Source: Halichondria panicea
Lineage: Eukaryota > Porifera > Demospongiae > Suberitida > Halichondriidae
Reading direction: 5' to 3'
DNA: 64,000 bases
NCBI RefSeq assembly: GCF_963675165.1
Contig: NC_087380.1
Coordinates: 7,512,517-7,576,516, forward strand
Shown here: in pieces, positions 1-15,700 of the stretch
Numbering within the stretch: the stretch's first letter is position 1
How the letters are laid out: the number at the start of each line of letters is the position of its first letter
The notes under the pieces: model-generated
Databases searched by the model: none
Seen by the model: the letters and a program-made list of their open reading frames with translations, nothing else
What the model was told of the DNA's origin: nothing
Position numbers and translations under genes: made by a program

Positions 1-55
1 AGAAATCCCCCAAACAACCAGTATATACACATATCATATTAGTCTAAACACTCAC

Positions 56-924
56 ATCTTGAATGGCCCCCATTACATTGTGCTGGATTTCTTCTTGGAG
101 AGACATGATAGCTTGGATGTATGCTGTGTGTGTGGTGTGGGTGTATGTGGTGTGTGTGTGTGGGTGTGTGTGTGTGTGTGTGTGTGAAGTGTGCACTCAC
201 TGTCCTTCTTGTCACAGTTGATTGCTACTCCTAGCATTAGTTGTATCAGCTTGGCCATTTCCTGTGGTGAGCCAGTCTCTGCAGCTTCTCTCACGTCAGG
301 GGCCTGGAATGTGGCCAGGGACACGTGGAGGACATCTTTGTAGTAACTCATTAAGGCATTGTGTATCTTCTTGAGATTGTTGTGCTGTATGTGGGGTGTG
401 TGTGGGGTGTGTGTGTGGGTGGAGTGTGTGTGTGTGTGTGTGTGGGTGTATGTGTGTGTGTGGGTGTGTGGGTGGTATCACTAGGAGATTATATGTACAC
501 AAAACAAACAAAGCCATAATTATGGTATTATATTAGGCTAAACCTCAAGTGTCGCATAATTAGAGAGTCCCTTTAATTAGAATAGGTACAGTAATACGAC
601 TTCAAGGAGCAATGAATACAATTACATGACTTCCCCTCTTCTCACTCTGAGCTTCCAGTTGCCAGCCGTCTCAGTGATGATCTTGCTTCTCCATTCGCTA
701 GTGAACACGTCTGGAGACAGCTGCACTAGACAGTCCGCAATGGCTGCCCCCTCGTGGACTGCCCCCTCGTCAAACAATAACGTACCCCCCAGAGCAAGGC
801 AGTTCTCCAACTGGAAGGGGGTGTCGTAAAATAATTTTATACACCAATCATTATTGATGACTGGTTGCATACTTACCCATTTCACAAGGCTTGTGTATAG
901 CTCAGTGTCGCTTTCAGTGGCCAT
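56..924 (-). CDS. HOOK: HOOK-family cargo adaptor, N-terminal part (partial at left edge)
   Basis: Four exons are visible on the minus strand: 924-877, 810-646, 384-201 and 123-56, all with GT-AG borders and matching phases. The protein starts MATESDTELYTSLVKWV and continues through GNWKLR, NNLKKIHNAL, KLIQLMLGVAINCDKKD and YIQAIM. These words align with the N-terminal Hook domain (calponin-homology-like fold) of HOOK1-3, which binds dynein light intermediate chain and activates dynein-dynactin while the C-terminus holds cargo. Only about 120 residues are in the window; the coiled coil lies off the left edge. The intron at 124-200 and the one at 385-645 begin with GT/CA microsatellites on the acceptor side. 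The start codon faces RPS28 across 209 bases. A CCDC88/girdin relative is the main alternative, but it normally has a different register here. The family call is firm; the paralogue is not. Confidence 0.85.
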
Positions 925-1133
925 TAATATCAGTGCTACAGTCTCTGAGTCTCTGTAAGGGCTTTCTTTTTCCAAATTTCTTTGGCTTGTCTAAAAAGAT
1001 AAGTAGTTATTAGCCTCGATTCCAGGCCGCCCTCGAAAGTCGCGGCGACCCGGAGATCACCGAGTTGACATGCGCGATACAAAAACCACGTGCTTTCTCT
1101 TGCCCCTTCTTCTCGACCCAAGGTGAATCGAAT
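925..1133. promoter_or_regulatory. Divergent promoter region between HOOK and RPS28
   Basis: Only 209 bases separate the two start codons. The stretch is richer in CG dinucleotides than its surroundings. It carries a palindromic E-box CACGTG at 1087-1092 and, just before the RPS28 start, a pyrimidine-rich tract (about 1093-1114, CTTTCTCTTGCCCCTTCTTC) that resembles the 5' terminal oligopyrimidine tract of ribosomal-protein mRNAs. The transcription start is not proven by sequence alone. Confidence 0.5.
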
Positions 1134-1440
1134 ATGGACAAACCTAGGTACGCGAAAGTAAGTTGTCTCTCAACCTTGCTGAAGTGTTGACGGACAAATC
1201 ACCTGTACATTATTGTGACCATAGGTTATAAAGATCTTGGGACGCACAGGGAGCCAAGGACAGGCTACACAAGTGAGTGATCCATCCTGTGGTACATGGT
1301 GATATTGAAATTGTGTTTAGGTACGCGTTGAGTTTCTGGACGATGGCCGTGCAATTATCAGGAATGTGAAGGGACCAGTTCGAGAAGGAGACGTACTGTG
1401 CCTCCTTGAAAGTGAAAGAGAAGCAAGGAGATTACGTTGA
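1134..1440 (+). CDS. RPS28: 40S ribosomal protein S28 (eS28)
   Basis: Three exons, 1134-1157, 1225-1272 and 1321-1440, splice in phase to a 63-residue protein ending at TGA. The core GRTGSQGQ, the string [13 protein letters not shown] and the terminal [12 protein letters not shown] are the signature of eS28, an OB-fold protein of the small-subunit head close to the mRNA exit path. The human protein has 69 residues; the few missing ones fall in the variable N-terminus ([17 protein letters not shown]). The very short first exon of eight codons is easy to miss. It lies head-to-head with the HOOK gene, and a TOP-like pyrimidine tract precedes it, as expected for translational control by growth signals. 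Confidence 0.97.
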
Positions 1441-1846
1441 GTGAGTGCAGTCCCTAATCATTCAACACATGCGCGCACAAGGCATACATGAAAAGCATAT
1501 TTGTCTTGTCTTGTACTGTTTACCTGAAAAGCTACTGTTGCATAATTATAGATTAGGCTTATGTATTTCTCTCGATGGATATATGTGTGTCTTTCCCTTG
1601 CAGATGTACGTATCAATGTCAGCAGTGAAGCGCTCTCTTCAGCTAGTGTCTGTCTGTGAACATTTTACTATTGAGAATGATTTTGTGGTGTGTATACTGT
1701 TGGCTGTAAAAGTTGATGACATTTTCAGCGACGACCTATACCAATCATAAGTTACATAATACAATGTGTATATCAGACGACCAATACCAACTCATCGGGC
1801 AGGTGAAACGATACATACCTAAAATACATTTATTTCTGCATGCACA
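1441..1846. other. Intergenic spacer RPS28-ATG10
   Basis: AT-rich stretch of about 400 bases holding the RPS28 3' end and the ATG10 5' flank. I see no convincing coding exon, repeat or RNA gene in it. Confidence 0.6.
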
Positions 1847-2533
1847 ATGTCAAGTAGCTACCTGCCCTATCAACAATTTGAGAGCGATGCCAGAGAGTTG
1901 GTGGATATCTCAGCTCGGATAGGAGATGGCTGGGAGCTCAAAACCATCAAGATCTGCTCTGAACCAGAAACTATATTCCTTTCAAAGACCATTACCAACC
2001 ACACTATCGACACGGCTGAAAAGGACTCGATAGAACTGACTAATGATGTTCTACTGGACCTAGTGGGACCGTCAGAAGTAGAAGATGTTATCGATCCAGC
2101 TGTCGCTATTAGCCACCTACCTACACTACAGCAAACAGTGTGTGTGGAGTACCATATAGTGTACAGTGATTCTTATGAAGTGCCTATACTCTACTTCAAT
2201 GCGACTCAATCTAACGGACAACAATTGTCACTCGATGATATTTGGAAAATTGTTTCAAAGGATCTAATATCTTCTAATACGGATAGATGGAGTCTGGTAT
2301 CGCAGCAAGAGCATCCTCTCCTGGGTCGGCCATTTTATCATGTCCATCCTTGCCACACTGCCAAGGTGATGGGGAAAGCTCTGACTGTATTAAGTTGTGA
2401 GCAGCATCGATCAGAAACAATGTCTTCAAACGGAGGAACAAATTCTCCAAACTATTTGATAGCTTGGTTGAGCACATTTGGGCCACTGGTGGGACTCAGA
2501 GTGCCATTGGGTTTTGTGAGGGCAGAGGAGTGA
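1847..2533 (+). CDS. ATG10: Ubiquitin-like-conjugating enzyme ATG10
   Basis: Intronless frame of 228 residues (human about 220). ATG10 is the E2-like enzyme that takes ATG12 from ATG7 and transfers it to ATG5, an early step of autophagosome formation. The diagnostic region reads SLDDIWKIV, then QQEHPLLGRPFYHVHPCHT, where the cysteine of HPC is the expected thioester-forming residue. The C-terminus YLIAWLSTFGPLVGLRVPL also fits the family. ATG3, the related E2, has a different catalytic context and a flexible insertion not seen here. The start ATG at 1847 gives the full family length. The gene converges on NIPSNAP. Confidence 0.94.
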   Translation: MSSSYLPYQQFESDARELVDISARIGDGWELKTIKICSEPETIFLSKTITNHTIDTAEKDSIELTNDVLLDLVGPSEVEDVIDPAVAISHLPTLQQTVCVEYHIVYSDSYEVPILYFNATQSNGQQLSLDDIWKIVSKDLISSNTDRWSLVSQQEHPLLGRPFYHVHPCHTAKVMGKALTVLSCEQHRSETMSSNGGTNSPNYLIAWLSTFGPLVGLRVPLGFVRAEE

Positions 2534-2946
2534 CTGTATTCCTTGTGTGTGTGTATATATGCATGCTTCTGTACGTGTGTCTATGCTACATGTCCATTAT
2601 TTTTGTGATTAACTGTACTCTGATTTTATATGATGAATGGTTCTAATTATAAAACTAATTTTCTAAAATCAGATTTTATATGGTAGTTATAATGGGCTTT
2701 ATAAAAGAGGGCGTCCTAACCGAGGCTGGTTCTATAATTGGAACGCTTCCGGTATATATATATAATAAATGTGTGAACTCAATATGTTCAATATATTCAA
2801 TTTCAATGAATTCTTTGTAAATATCGTCAGCATGTTGACACAGTAGTACAGTGGGCACAATACATCAGATAAGACACTAGGTATTGTCACAAAATAATTG
2901 CGAGTCTTCCTTACAAATTAAACAGCTATAGAAGTGACACACAGTA
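2534..2946. other. Convergent spacer ATG10 / NIPSNAP
   Basis: About 400 AT-rich bases shared by two 3' ends. A short direct repeat (GATTTTATATGRT near 2622 and 2672) is visible. I see no gene. Confidence 0.55.
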
Positions 2947-5251
2947 TTATTGCAGTGGAGAGTAGGCTGTTGGAATGAGGACCCTCACTGCCATGTAGCG
3001 AATCAACGGAACTGTGTGAAGTGTGTGTGTGACGTGTGTGTGGGATGTGTGGGTGTACACACATGAACACTATAATTATATGTATACAATAGGCCATAGA
3101 TGAACAAGTTAGTTTTGTACATGTACAATACAGCAGTAAGCAACACAGTGGACAAGGCAGGCCTCTAGGATAGCGCTACTGCAATGACAGTATTTCACTG
3201 TATTCACACACACACACACACACACACCCACACCCACACGCACACACCCACACACCTGTTCTCATGACACACTCGTCCCAGCCAGGTACTGACCACGCCT
3301 CTTGTCTCATCTCCTGCCGGTCAACCAGGTCCTTGTACGCTAACAAAAGAGATGACAAACTAACAAGTAACACTGACGACTACATACTCATACACCATAC
3401 TCACCCCACAAATGGTGCACCTGATGCATCTCCCCAATCTGAGAAAACCATCCACCGATTGACTCATCCTTACGATAGTGTATTCCCGTCTCCCTGCACA
3501 AACATATTAAGGGCACTGCATGATTATTATAGACAGACAGTACTTACCATGCTTGACCCCATTCAATCAGAGTCCCAGGCTGCAGAGAGAAATCAAAATG
3601 CACGTATATTATACCAATGCAAGTTAAAATGACCACTTCACAAGCCAAGTTCTGTTACATTATTCTCGTATTTTAAGATACCGTTCATATTTGGGAGATG
3701 AAAAAATTTGCCAATTTCGGCTAAAATGAGAAATTATGACCGTCACAAAATTTTGGATTCATTGAAAGGCCTCTCTCTAAGCTTTCAGAAAATCATAAAA
3801 TGAATCTGATTGGACCAACAGAACTAAAGTTATGGCCGTTCAAAGTTACATTATTTAACGCTGGCAACTGACTCTGAGAGTGTAGGTTCTCATTTCGTAG
3901 AGTCCCTTTGGTGTCATAGTGCTGTGGTCAGCCGGGGCCCAGAATGCAAAGGGGAGGATGACCTGGGAACTACGGCGGTCCAACATCTTGGCCCGTGTCT
4001 TCAGATATTCATTCCAATGCTGCATCAAACAAACTCCAAATCTAGAGCTACGTATGTGTACAGTAAACAATTAAGCACAGTAGAACCCCTCTATAACAGA
4101 CACCTTTAGGGAATTAAGTTTTGGCCATTGTACAGAGGTGGCCTTTGTTGAGGGGCTGTTTTGCAAACACACATTTTTGATTTGGACCAGGATATCTGGC
4201 CTGGCCCCACTGTATATACATAGCATATACGTACATGCGGCGTTAGAAACACGAGGCAGAGTGTTAGAGTTAGCATTGGCTCAGAACATATACTCAATTT
4301 AAGGCCGTACAAAGATAGCTACATGCACATGTGCTATAAGGTGTTACATGTACCAGGACAATTGCTCTCTCTTACCTTATCTTCATTAAGCATCTGTTTG
4401 GCCTTGGACACAGAAGCGTAATCTTCATATTTCCAAAGATGAGCTGTCGGCACAAATACACAAATGTATAATTATAGTTTGTAGCAACAAGAGTGCTGAT
4501 ATTGGCGTATGTGCGCTCACTAGCTTGGTCCTGCACTGGTCCGACCATGGTGGTCCAGCTGCCAAACAGTTGGGCAGGTATCTCTGGACTATCGTTCACT
4601 CTCAGAAATGCCTCTCCACTGCAAAGAAGTCAGTACACTTGTAAGCTAACAAACCATCTTGTAGCTCTATCAGAGAGCTATACTATTAAACACATCTTTT
4701 CCTAACCCAAGATGATATGGTAATTCAAACTTAGCACCCAATATCAGATAAATAGCCCAATTCTTTAAAATCGGAAGATTTGAGCCAGAAAGTTCATACA
4801 TTGCTTGAGGGTGATTACACAATAGACTTACGATGCTTTTAGGTAGTCTTCCATGTACTCTGGTTTAACTCTGTGCACTGTGGGAACAAGAAAATGGCAA
4901 CACTGGCAGAAATCTCATCAACTAGTTATCTCGTTAATCAATAATTAATTAATAAATGTGTAATTATTAAAAGCAGGTACCAGCATGAATCAATGACATT
5001 ATATGCAATCGTCCAATCCTCGATAGATATACACGACTAGCCAGGTATTTATAACACAACAAAAACTACGCACACTCCATCTCAAAGAGGTGACCCTCGT
5101 CCTTGCTGAGCACTCGTGACTGTGACTTCTTGGGGACATCACTCTTGCTACCAAACAGACCTCTAGCATGGAGCCTCGCTAGCCCCCCATCCCTGGAGAC
5201 CAGTGCCCTTAGGCCGTGGAGCCTGGACGTACTTCTGCACAGAGAAAGCAT
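2947..5251 (-). CDS. NIPSNAP: NIPSNAP family mitochondrial protein
   Basis: Nine exons: 5251-5074, 4877-4832, 4618-4521, 4443-4376, 4019-3873, 3579-3548, 3493-3405, 3339-3256 and 3011-2947. Together they encode 268 residues. The first about 35 residues (MLSLCRSTSRLHGLRAL) are Arg/Ser-rich and acid-free, a typical mitochondrial presequence. Then come two ferredoxin-like NIPSNAP repeats: HRVKPEYMEDYL, FGSWTTMVG, DQATHLWKYEDY, and [41 protein letters not shown], WDECV, ending PTAYSPLQ. NIPSNAP1/2 are matrix proteins that act as an eat-me signal for mitophagy when exposed on damaged mitochondria. The donor of exon 1 (T/GTGCGT) was chosen because the next GT would give a stop. The start codon lies 101 bases from that of MED31 on the other strand. 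Confidence 0.95.
3211..3256. repeat. CA/GT microsatellite at NIPSNAP exon 8 donor
   Basis: A CA run (read on the plus strand) with a few CCC interruptions lies directly against the donor of NIPSNAP exon 8, so the intron begins GTGTGTGGG on the minus strand. It occupies about 3211 to 3255. Confidence 0.7.
3680..3865. repeat. Half copy of intronic palindrome family (NIPSNAP intron 5)
   Basis: One arm of the repeat family described under findings: TCATATTTGGGAGATG, GAGAAATTATG, CTAAGCTTTCAGAAAATCAT and CTAAAGTTATGGCCGTTCAA occur in the order seen in the full copies. Confidence 0.75.
4077..4213. mobile_element. MITE-like element, ACAGT-ended
   Basis: About 137 bases in NIPSNAP intron 4, beginning ACAGTAGAACCCC and ending GGCCCCACTGT, so the ends form a short imperfect inverted repeat. 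Inner words GGCCATTGTACAGAGGTGGCC and GATTTGGACCAGGATATCTGG recur in diverged form near 53105-53230. No coding capacity. A non-autonomous DNA transposon remnant is the most likely reading. Confidence 0.55.
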
Positions 5252-5352
5252 CTTCAGTACAGTAGCTTTATAACTTACACAATGGTGGGGGTGTGTGTGC
5301 TTGGAAAAAGGGGGTGGGGCTACCTCGGCTTCATCCTGCAAAATGGTCGAGA
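5252..5352. promoter_or_regulatory. Very short divergent promoter NIPSNAP / MED31
   Basis: Only 101 bases separate the NIPSNAP and MED31 start codons, so both 5' UTRs and core promoters must lie here or overlap the opposite gene's first exon. It contains a GT-rich patch (GGTGGGGGTGTGTGTGC) and no TATA box. Confidence 0.6.
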
Positions 5353-6110
5353 ATGGAAGCTATTCTTCACCCGTTGATCAGGCAGCTCAACCTTCCCACA
5401 GGTAATGGCATGCTGGATATCTATTGTATGTGTATCTATTATATGTGCTCTTCCTCACACTTTAGACGCACAACACAACCCTGAGAAATATCGGTTTGAA
5501 GTGGAGTTGGAATTTGTACAGTGTTTGGCCAATCCAAGCTATTTGAACTGTGAGCATTTTTAATCACATAATATCACGTCGCTAATATTTTATCGTATAG
5601 TTCTGGCCCAGAGAGGTTTCTTCAAAGAGAAAGAATTCACCAACTATCTGGAATATCTTCAGTATTGGAAACAACAAGAGTACACGCAATACCTGAAGTA
5701 AGTACACCACATGATGCGCACGCATACAACTATGAACTCTATTACTGTGAGCCCTCTATTTAAAGCGACATTTAATACAAATGCTGCTCTAATTATGGGC
5801 GAAATATCCAAATGTTGCATATTTAGAGTGTCGTCTAATGACGGTACTCCATTTCAGGTACCCTCAGTGTCTACACTTTCTGGACCTCCTCCAGTCAGAG
5901 CAGTTTCGTCATGAAATAGCAAACGCTCAGTGCTCCAAGTTTGTTGAGGAGCAGCAGTTGCTGCATTGGCATCATTACACCAAGAAGAGAATGCAGTTTC
6001 AGGACAAACTTTGTGAGTTCACCATTAATTATCTAGCCAGCTGTCTATATTCATATGCAATTTTTCCTTTTACAGTATCGCAAGCAAAGATCCCAATGAG
6101 TCAAAAATGA
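5353..6110 (+). CDS. MED31: Mediator complex subunit 31
   Basis: Five exons, 5353-5401, 5466-5549, 5601-5697, 5858-6012 and 6076-6110, encode 139 residues (human 131). MED31 (Soh1) is one of the most conserved Mediator subunits and sits in the middle module contacting MED7. The conserved block reads RFEVELEFVQCLANPSYLNF, then LAQRGFFKEKEFTNYLEYL, KYPQCLHFLDLLQ and EQQLLHWHHYTKKR. An ATG ten bases upstream (5343) would be out of frame after splicing, so the ATG at 5353 (MEAILHPLIRQL) is preferred. The last exon has only 11 codons. Confidence 0.97.
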
Positions 6111-6710
6111 CTGTCTTAATTAATCATAAAATTCAATGCTATTATTCTTTTTGGTCTGTACATGCTATAATTCTTGAGTATAATTGCATAAAAAAAACTA
6201 CTGGCCAGTAGCAACTAAGGAACTACTACCACTGTAGTAGGGCTGCCACCTAATGAAAGGCACCAGGGCTGCCGCCTAATGAAAGGCACCAGGACTACTG
6301 ACTAACATAAATGAAAGCCTGACAGTAGCTTGTGGATGACCAGTTCACCTACAGCTCCGGAGCCCCGGTTTATAACCCACGCGCTACATGGTGAACTGCA
6401 ACAATACCCCACGCAATTGCAAGTGTTATAGCCGCCCACATAACTTATGACAAATCATCCTCTATCCATGTCTCAAGATCAGTTGTTTAGCTCCAGCTAA
6501 TTCATTCACAAAATCACAAGGATAGCAGATCAGTCATGAACGATGCAGACAAGACTTATAAAATTCTTCTCCAGCTGGTACATGTAAAGAAGTGAACAAC
6601 TTATTCAATAAATTATTAGACACATACATGTGCACTCAACACACTCAACTCTATAACAAAAACAAGCAATATAATTATTAGATAATGAAGTTACTAATCT
6701 GCGACAGTTT
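6111..6710. other. Spacer between convergent MED31 and ATP5F1D, with short repeat and inverted repeat
   Basis: Holds both 3' ends. A 26-base tandem duplication (AGGGCTGCCACCTAATGAAA...) lies at about 6238-6290. It is followed by a possible stem: CAGTTCACC at 6341-6349 pairs with GGTGAACTG at 6390-6398 and encloses the inner palindrome CTCCGGAG. No open frame supports a protein, and I cannot match it to tRNA or a known RNA class. Confidence 0.45.
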
Positions 6711-7514
6711 CTAGTTTCCCTCGAGAGCCTTCAACATGGCCTCGTACAGTTCCACTCCGATATTAGCCTCTGCCCTATCCTGCTCTGAGGATGATGAGGT
6801 CAACTTCTGTTGACACTTTTCAAGACCTGTCCTAGCAGCCTGCAAAGAAACACACAATCAATGTTGTTACATTGTGTTACCAGTTAAAAAAAGAAGGGTT
6901 ATTTTGATGTATTTTCCTAAGGGTATGGGAGAGGGACTTTACCAATGTGCAGACACTATATACACACACACACACACACACTGTTTAGTCTACAATGTAC
7001 AATCGAGTGTATAACAGCCGACCTGTGCATCCAGTCTGTCCAGGGGAACAGCCTCCTCGGCAAGAATTTGAACAGTACTGTCCGTGTTGATGGTCACCGT
7101 ACCACTGCTTGCTGTATACAATAAACGACAAACATAACACTGTATACAGTGGATATAGAATCACAGTCTCACCAAAGTACTTGACTGTCTTGTTATCATC
7201 TTCGTAGATTGTCACGAGACCTGGTTTAAGAACAGAGACGGCAGGAACGTGATCGGGTAGGATACCAAAGGATCCAGTAGTTGCAGACACGTCCACTTGC
7301 TTCACATTCACATTGTCATAGAAAGACTGGACAAAGAAAATTCTAATTAATGCACATACTTTGTATTCTACTTCTAAAGATGGCGAAATACCTCATAAGG
7401 AGACCCGAATGTTAGAGGGATCATTGAAGCTCCATTGCTGTATCCTCTGGTAGCTATCCATCCCGCTCTGAGGCTAGTTCCAAGCAATCTTCCAACTCTC
7501 AACGAGGCAGCCAT
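6711..7514 (-). CDS. ATP5F1D: Mitochondrial ATP synthase F1 delta subunit
   Basis: Four exons, 7514-7392, 7326-7173, 7111-7023 and 6839-6711, give 164 residues (human precursor 168). This is the bacterial epsilon homologue, part of the rotating central stalk between gamma and the c-ring. The presequence MAASLRVGRLLGTSLRAGW is Arg-rich and acid-free. The beta-sandwich domain reads VKQVDVSATTGSFGILPDHVP, LKPGLVTIYEDD and SSGTVTINTDSTVQILAEEAV; the C-terminal helical hairpin ends YEAMLKALEGN. Exon 3 uses the acceptor at 7112; the AG seven bases downstream gives an early stop. The donor of exon 3 is GTCGGC, a weak but GT-type site. The start codon sits in CAAAATGGCTGCC, close to the TISU/YY1 motif common in genes for mitochondrial proteins. 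Confidence 0.96.
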
Positions 7515-7766
7515 TTTGTATTGTTACCCAAGCTATAATGACCTTTGAACTTTAATAGAAAGTTGTGTGGCGGGAAAAGTATGATTAAGGACACCTCTTT
7601 TCTGTTCTGTCTTGGCCGCTAAGCTCACCACCTGTAAACAAAGACACCCAATAAAGAGAGCTACCAATCTTTTGTACAATAAGCAAGCAAGAAAAGGGAA
7701 CAAAACATTGGGAAGTGGAGTTAGAGATAGGTGTGCTCTATTTGGAATCACGCTAGATTGAAAATA
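7515..7766. promoter_or_regulatory. Divergent promoter ATP5F1D / CENPC with E2F-like site
   Basis: 252 bases between two start codons. GGCGGGAAA at 7569-7577 matches the E2F consensus, which would suit cell-cycle expression of CENPC. No TATA box is obvious. Site function is inferred from the motif only. Confidence 0.5.
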
Positions 7767-12616
<4,850 letters not shown>

Positions 12617-12793
12617 CAGTTATATATGTATAGTTATTATGTGTGTATATGTAATTAGTATGTAAATCCAATTTGATTTTATTGCAACATGTTTAGCGGC
12701 CACTTATCGAGTCTCATAATTGATATTATTGTTTCGATTAATGGCCGCTCGTGGCAAAGTGCATGTGGGCGTGGTCTGTGTACACAATCAAAC

Positions 12794-15700
12794 ATGTCTG
12801 AAGCTGGAAACACAGAGGAGCTCAACTTAGGATGTGATGAAGCCGGGGAGGATTGCTTTGGGAAGGTCATAACTTATGGAGGAAAATCAGCAATAGCTGG
12901 TGGGTGTGTGAAGATGCCTGGTGTGCTTTATTTAGATGCATACTGTGGTTTGTACTGTACAGGTGGTCTGGTTGGATCTGCCGAGGGCTGTTTCCTGAGC
13001 CCAGTGCCTAACTCCACCACTCCCATGTTGGTACGAGCACTCGGGCTCATCGCCAGACGATCCATGCTCTTTGGTAAGCAGAACGTCCAATTATTATATA
13101 ATTTACTTCCATGTATCGTAGTCGATATATATTTTTATATGGTGCTATAATAATATTATAATAGAACGAAATATTTCAGTTTTGTGTGGCGCTGTAATTA
13201 TATACATCCACCCCCGTACATTCAGTGATTGCAGTTCATTAGCTATAATTATCATAATAAGACGCCCACACTCAACGGTATTGCAGAGGCTAATTGCTAA
13301 ACCAAGGCATGCGTGTCGTACCTCCTCTGACGTATGGTACATGCGTGCATTTCAGTAGCTACAATTCTGTGTTATTTGGAGGCACATAAACTGAGGTCTT
13401 GAGTGTCCTATTTCAATCAGAAAGAGTTTGGTTAGTAGACCTTTGACCCTTTTAACAGCTGAAATAATTATGGTGTGCTTAATAACTTAAACCTTCCATT
13501 TTGAAGAAAAAGCGTGGGATATTATTTTATAGCCTTTGGGTTTTTTTGTGGAGCTAGCTTTGAGTGGCCATAACTTTAGTTTCCATAGTCTATTTTCAAA
13601 ACTAAAAGATGCATTTAGTAGCTGTTTGATAGAGCTACAATATGGTATTCTTAAAATTAATCGCTAATTTCTTTCTAGTGTAAATCCATCCTTTTTCAGG
13701 TCAAGCTTTGTATGGACTTACTTTTATTGATGTACGTGATTGTTAGTGTATACAATGACATGGTTTGCGTCTCCCACCACTTTCCTCCAGCCATTTGGAC
13801 TCGATATAACTAGTGGGGGTAATGTAGTTAAAAGCGTGTGTTTAATAATTATGGCACGGACGGCTTGAAGTGATTGGGGTTTTGAAACTTGAGCCCGACT
13901 CCCTTCAGTGGGTTCTGCGTAGCAGCGGTATACAGTGTTCATTACAGCCGCCCTAATGCGATTTTCTCTAGTCCGTGTTCTGAGCTCTAGCTGTGAAAGA
14001 TGATATGTAATTGGCCCAGTCAAAACAGAGCAGAGGCTGCCAGTAGACACAAGTAGGTAGGTACAACATCCCATGGCCTACCAGACAGTGTGTGTACTCT
14101 CACCTCTGTCTCTCTTTATCTCAGTCTCTCTTTGTCTCAGTACTGACTAACCACCAGCTTCCTGTAACTGGAGCAATGAAGTGTTTGTCCTAGTGTAACT
14201 TGATTCCACACATAGAACTCTTTCCTGAGGAAATCGTTTAGTTATTAAACAGCTGAAAATTTGTCTCTCTAAAAATTGGGTATCATGTAGTTGTCTGTAC
14301 ACTGAACCAAGCATAATCCGTGTGCAAGCATGACTTGGGCAGGACAGTAATCAAGGCCATAGGCAATGGGGGGCTTTGGGCTCCCAGTTTCTTAAAATAA
14401 TCCTCCTGCATTGGTTATGTGTTATGAGTCAGAGCCCCTAACTTGTTGAGAGTTGTCTATACGGCCTTAATTGTTATAATTATATGTGGTGGTGTACGTA
14501 CAAGTATGGTGAAGGCTGACCTATGAAGATGAGCTGTACATGTACTGGGACACCTGGTCGTCATGTTGTGTATGATAATGAATGGATGGGCTATATAAGT
14601 GGATTATGAGAGAACATGACCTGATATAGCAATAATTAAATCAAGTGTTTGGCTCAATGGTGTCCTGTACATTCTTTCCCATCCGATTTCAATGGAATGG
14701 TTTCAAATATGCTATTAGCATTTGTGTCTTTGGTAGTCCATTGAACAAAAACATCTCACTGACCACACACACACACAACGCCCACACACACACATACTTA
14801 CGCTGGTAAGCTCCAACTATTTCCTCATTTATGATAATTATGCATTTTTCTCATGCAGTGTGGCCCCAATAATTTGATTGTCATTGTCTAGTCAGATTTG
14901 TTTCAGATGATTTAGAATAATAACTAGAACATTTCTGACAAGAATGAGATACATCGTTGTATGGTGGGTGCCGTCATTGACAGTTGTCACAGTGTGTCAT
15001 TCCTGCATTCTAGAATAATTCAATTATGTCCAACCCAGTCATAGTGACATAGTGTAAGCATTTGGCCTTTGGATTCTTGTTGGTGATTGCATTCCAACCA
15101 TAGGTAGCTAGTGGTCTGGTCTGTGCGCTTGCAGGTGGAACCCGTATAAGTGTTATTGGTAGCTGGTGGTCTGGTCTATGCGCTTGCAAGTGGAACCCAT
15201 ATAAGTGTTATAGGTAGCTGGTGGTCTGGTCTGTGCGCTTGCAAGTGGAACCCATATAAGTGTTATTGGTAGCTGGTGGTCTGGTCTGTGCGCTTGCAAG
15301 TGGAACCCGTATAAGTGTTATTGGTAGCTAGTGGTCTGGTCTATGCGCTTGCAAGTGGAACCCGTATAAGTGTTATAGGTAGCTGGTGGTCTGGTCTGTG
15401 CGCTTGCAAGTGGAACCCATATAAGTGTTATAGGTAGGTGGTCTGGTCTGTGCGCTTGCAAGTGGAACCCGTATAAGTGTTATTGGTAGCTAGTGGTCTG
15501 GTCTATGCGCTTGCAAGTGGAACCCGTATAAGTGTTATAGGTAGCTGGTGGTCTGGTCTGTGCGCTTGCAAGTGGAACCCATATAAGTGTTATAGGTAGG
15601 TGGTCTGGTCTGTGCGCTTGCAAGTGGAACCCATATAAGTGTTATTGGTAGCTGGTGGTCTGGTCTGTGCGCTTGCAAGTGGAACCCGTATAACTGTTGG

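Noticed and set aside
5343-5401. ATG at 5343 as the MED31 start (MVENGSYSS)
   Set aside because: Splicing that frame to exon 2 reaches a stop within a few codons; the ATG at 5353 gives the conserved protein.
6330-6420. tRNA gene in the MED31/ATP5F1D spacer
   Set aside because: The stem-loop does not give a cloverleaf, and there is no proper T-arm or anticodon arm.
12900-12962. Treating the segment as exon of the NDUFA11-like gene
   Set aside because: GT-AG borders and better alignment after removal argue for an intron, although retention remains possible and is listed as a finding.
13724-14074. Possible small gene in NDUFA11 intron 2 (minus strand)
   Set aside because: No recognisable motif, no splice partners and composition like the rest of the intron.
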